In this document: piece after piece, positions 6,090-6,188 of the stretch | Layout: the number at the start of each line of letters is the position of its first letter | How positions within the stretch are numbered: position 1 is the first letter of the stretch | Source: Brumimicrobium sp051745635 | GTDB taxonomy: Bacteria > Bacteroidota > Bacteroidia > Flavobacteriales_D > Crocinitomicaceae | Length of the DNA: 6,188 nt | Assembly (NCBI GenBank): GCA_051745635.1 | Contig: JBNJEH010000104.1 | Location: 1-6,188 of the forward strand | Direction: 5' to 3' | The notes under the pieces: generated by a model | Databases searched by the model: none | Told to the model about the DNA's origin: nothing | Seen by the model: the letters and a program-made list of their open reading frames with translations, nothing else | Made by a program: the position numbers and the translations under genes

Positions 6090-6188
6090 CTAAACTTTGA
6101 AGATAAGTCTCCAAAAAAACATTTCTTCAATCTTTTTGAATCTTTGTAAGTCTTTTGACGTATCATCGTCCAAAGGAAGTACAAACAT
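6090..6188 (-). CDS. Possible C-terminal end of a minus-strand gene entering from the right
   Basis: An open minus-strand frame covers 32 codons from the right edge to a TAG at 6092-6090. It encodes FVLPLDDDTSKDLQRFKKIE (residues 2-21) followed by EMFFWRLIFKV. The composition, an Asp cluster followed by a charged helix and a hydrophobic end, looks like a protein tail. The first codon in the window is ATG at 6188-6186, but whether that is the start or an internal Met cannot be told. I recognise no family. It would converge on the repeat-protein gene with 48 nt between the two stops. Against it, 32 codons can be open by chance, and a plus-strand frame is also open across part of the same stretch. 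Confidence 0.3.
   Translation of the reverse strand: MFVLPLDDDTSKDLQRFKKIEEMFFWRLIFKV

Noticed and set aside
6139..6146. AATCTTTG on the plus strand as a promoter for a gene to the right of the window.
   Set aside because: The first base of the element is wrong, no gene is visible in the window to match it, and the region is possibly coding on the other strand.
1..6188. A defence system, mobile element or CRISPR array.
   Set aside because: No transposase, integrase, nuclease, repeat-spacer pattern or terminal inverted repeats were seen. Two secreted proteases, a DUF5606 protein and a repeat protein do not form a recognised system.

Overview
The window most likely comes from a Bacteroidota chromosome, probably of the Flavobacteriales type; the order is an inference. 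Four things support this: a DUF5606-type gene (a family I know only from Bacteroidota), a protease with a C-terminal type IX secretion (T9SS) sorting domain, promoter-like sites of the TTG / TAnnTTTG type used by the Bacteroidota primary sigma factor, and AT-rich leaders without Shine-Dalgarno sequences. No mobile element, tRNA, rRNA, CRISPR array or integration scar was seen.

Layout, left to right. Positions 3-560 (minus) hold the first 186 codons of a DUF5606 protein that runs off the left edge in a Lys/Thr-rich tail. Positions 615-3158 (minus) hold an 847-residue secreted subtilisin-family (S8) protease with propeptide, catalytic domain, two Ig-like modules and a T9SS sorting domain. A 115-bp divergent intergenic region (3159-3273) carries a promoter-like site for the plus strand and two overlapping small inverted repeats. 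Positions 3274-4887 (plus) hold a second secreted S8 protease of 537 residues with a large, mostly helical insert and no T9SS domain. A strong intrinsic terminator follows at 4909-4939. Positions 4956-6041 (plus) hold a 361-residue secreted protein whose whole mature part is about ten tandem units of roughly 35 residues, possibly a beta-propeller. Positions 6090-6188 (minus) may be the C-terminal end of a gene entering from the right edge.

How the genes relate: the two proteases are divergent, with complete catalytic residues but different expected destinations. The 847-residue enzyme should cross the outer membrane through T9SS to the cell surface or medium, while the 537-residue enzyme should stay in the periplasm or be exported another way. 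The repeat protein sits just behind the second protease but is separated by the terminator, so a functional link is only a neighbourhood argument. DUF5606 looks like a housekeeping neighbour with its own promoter. I see no clear evidence of a multi-gene defence or mobile system. The least explained item is the ten-repeat secreted protein.
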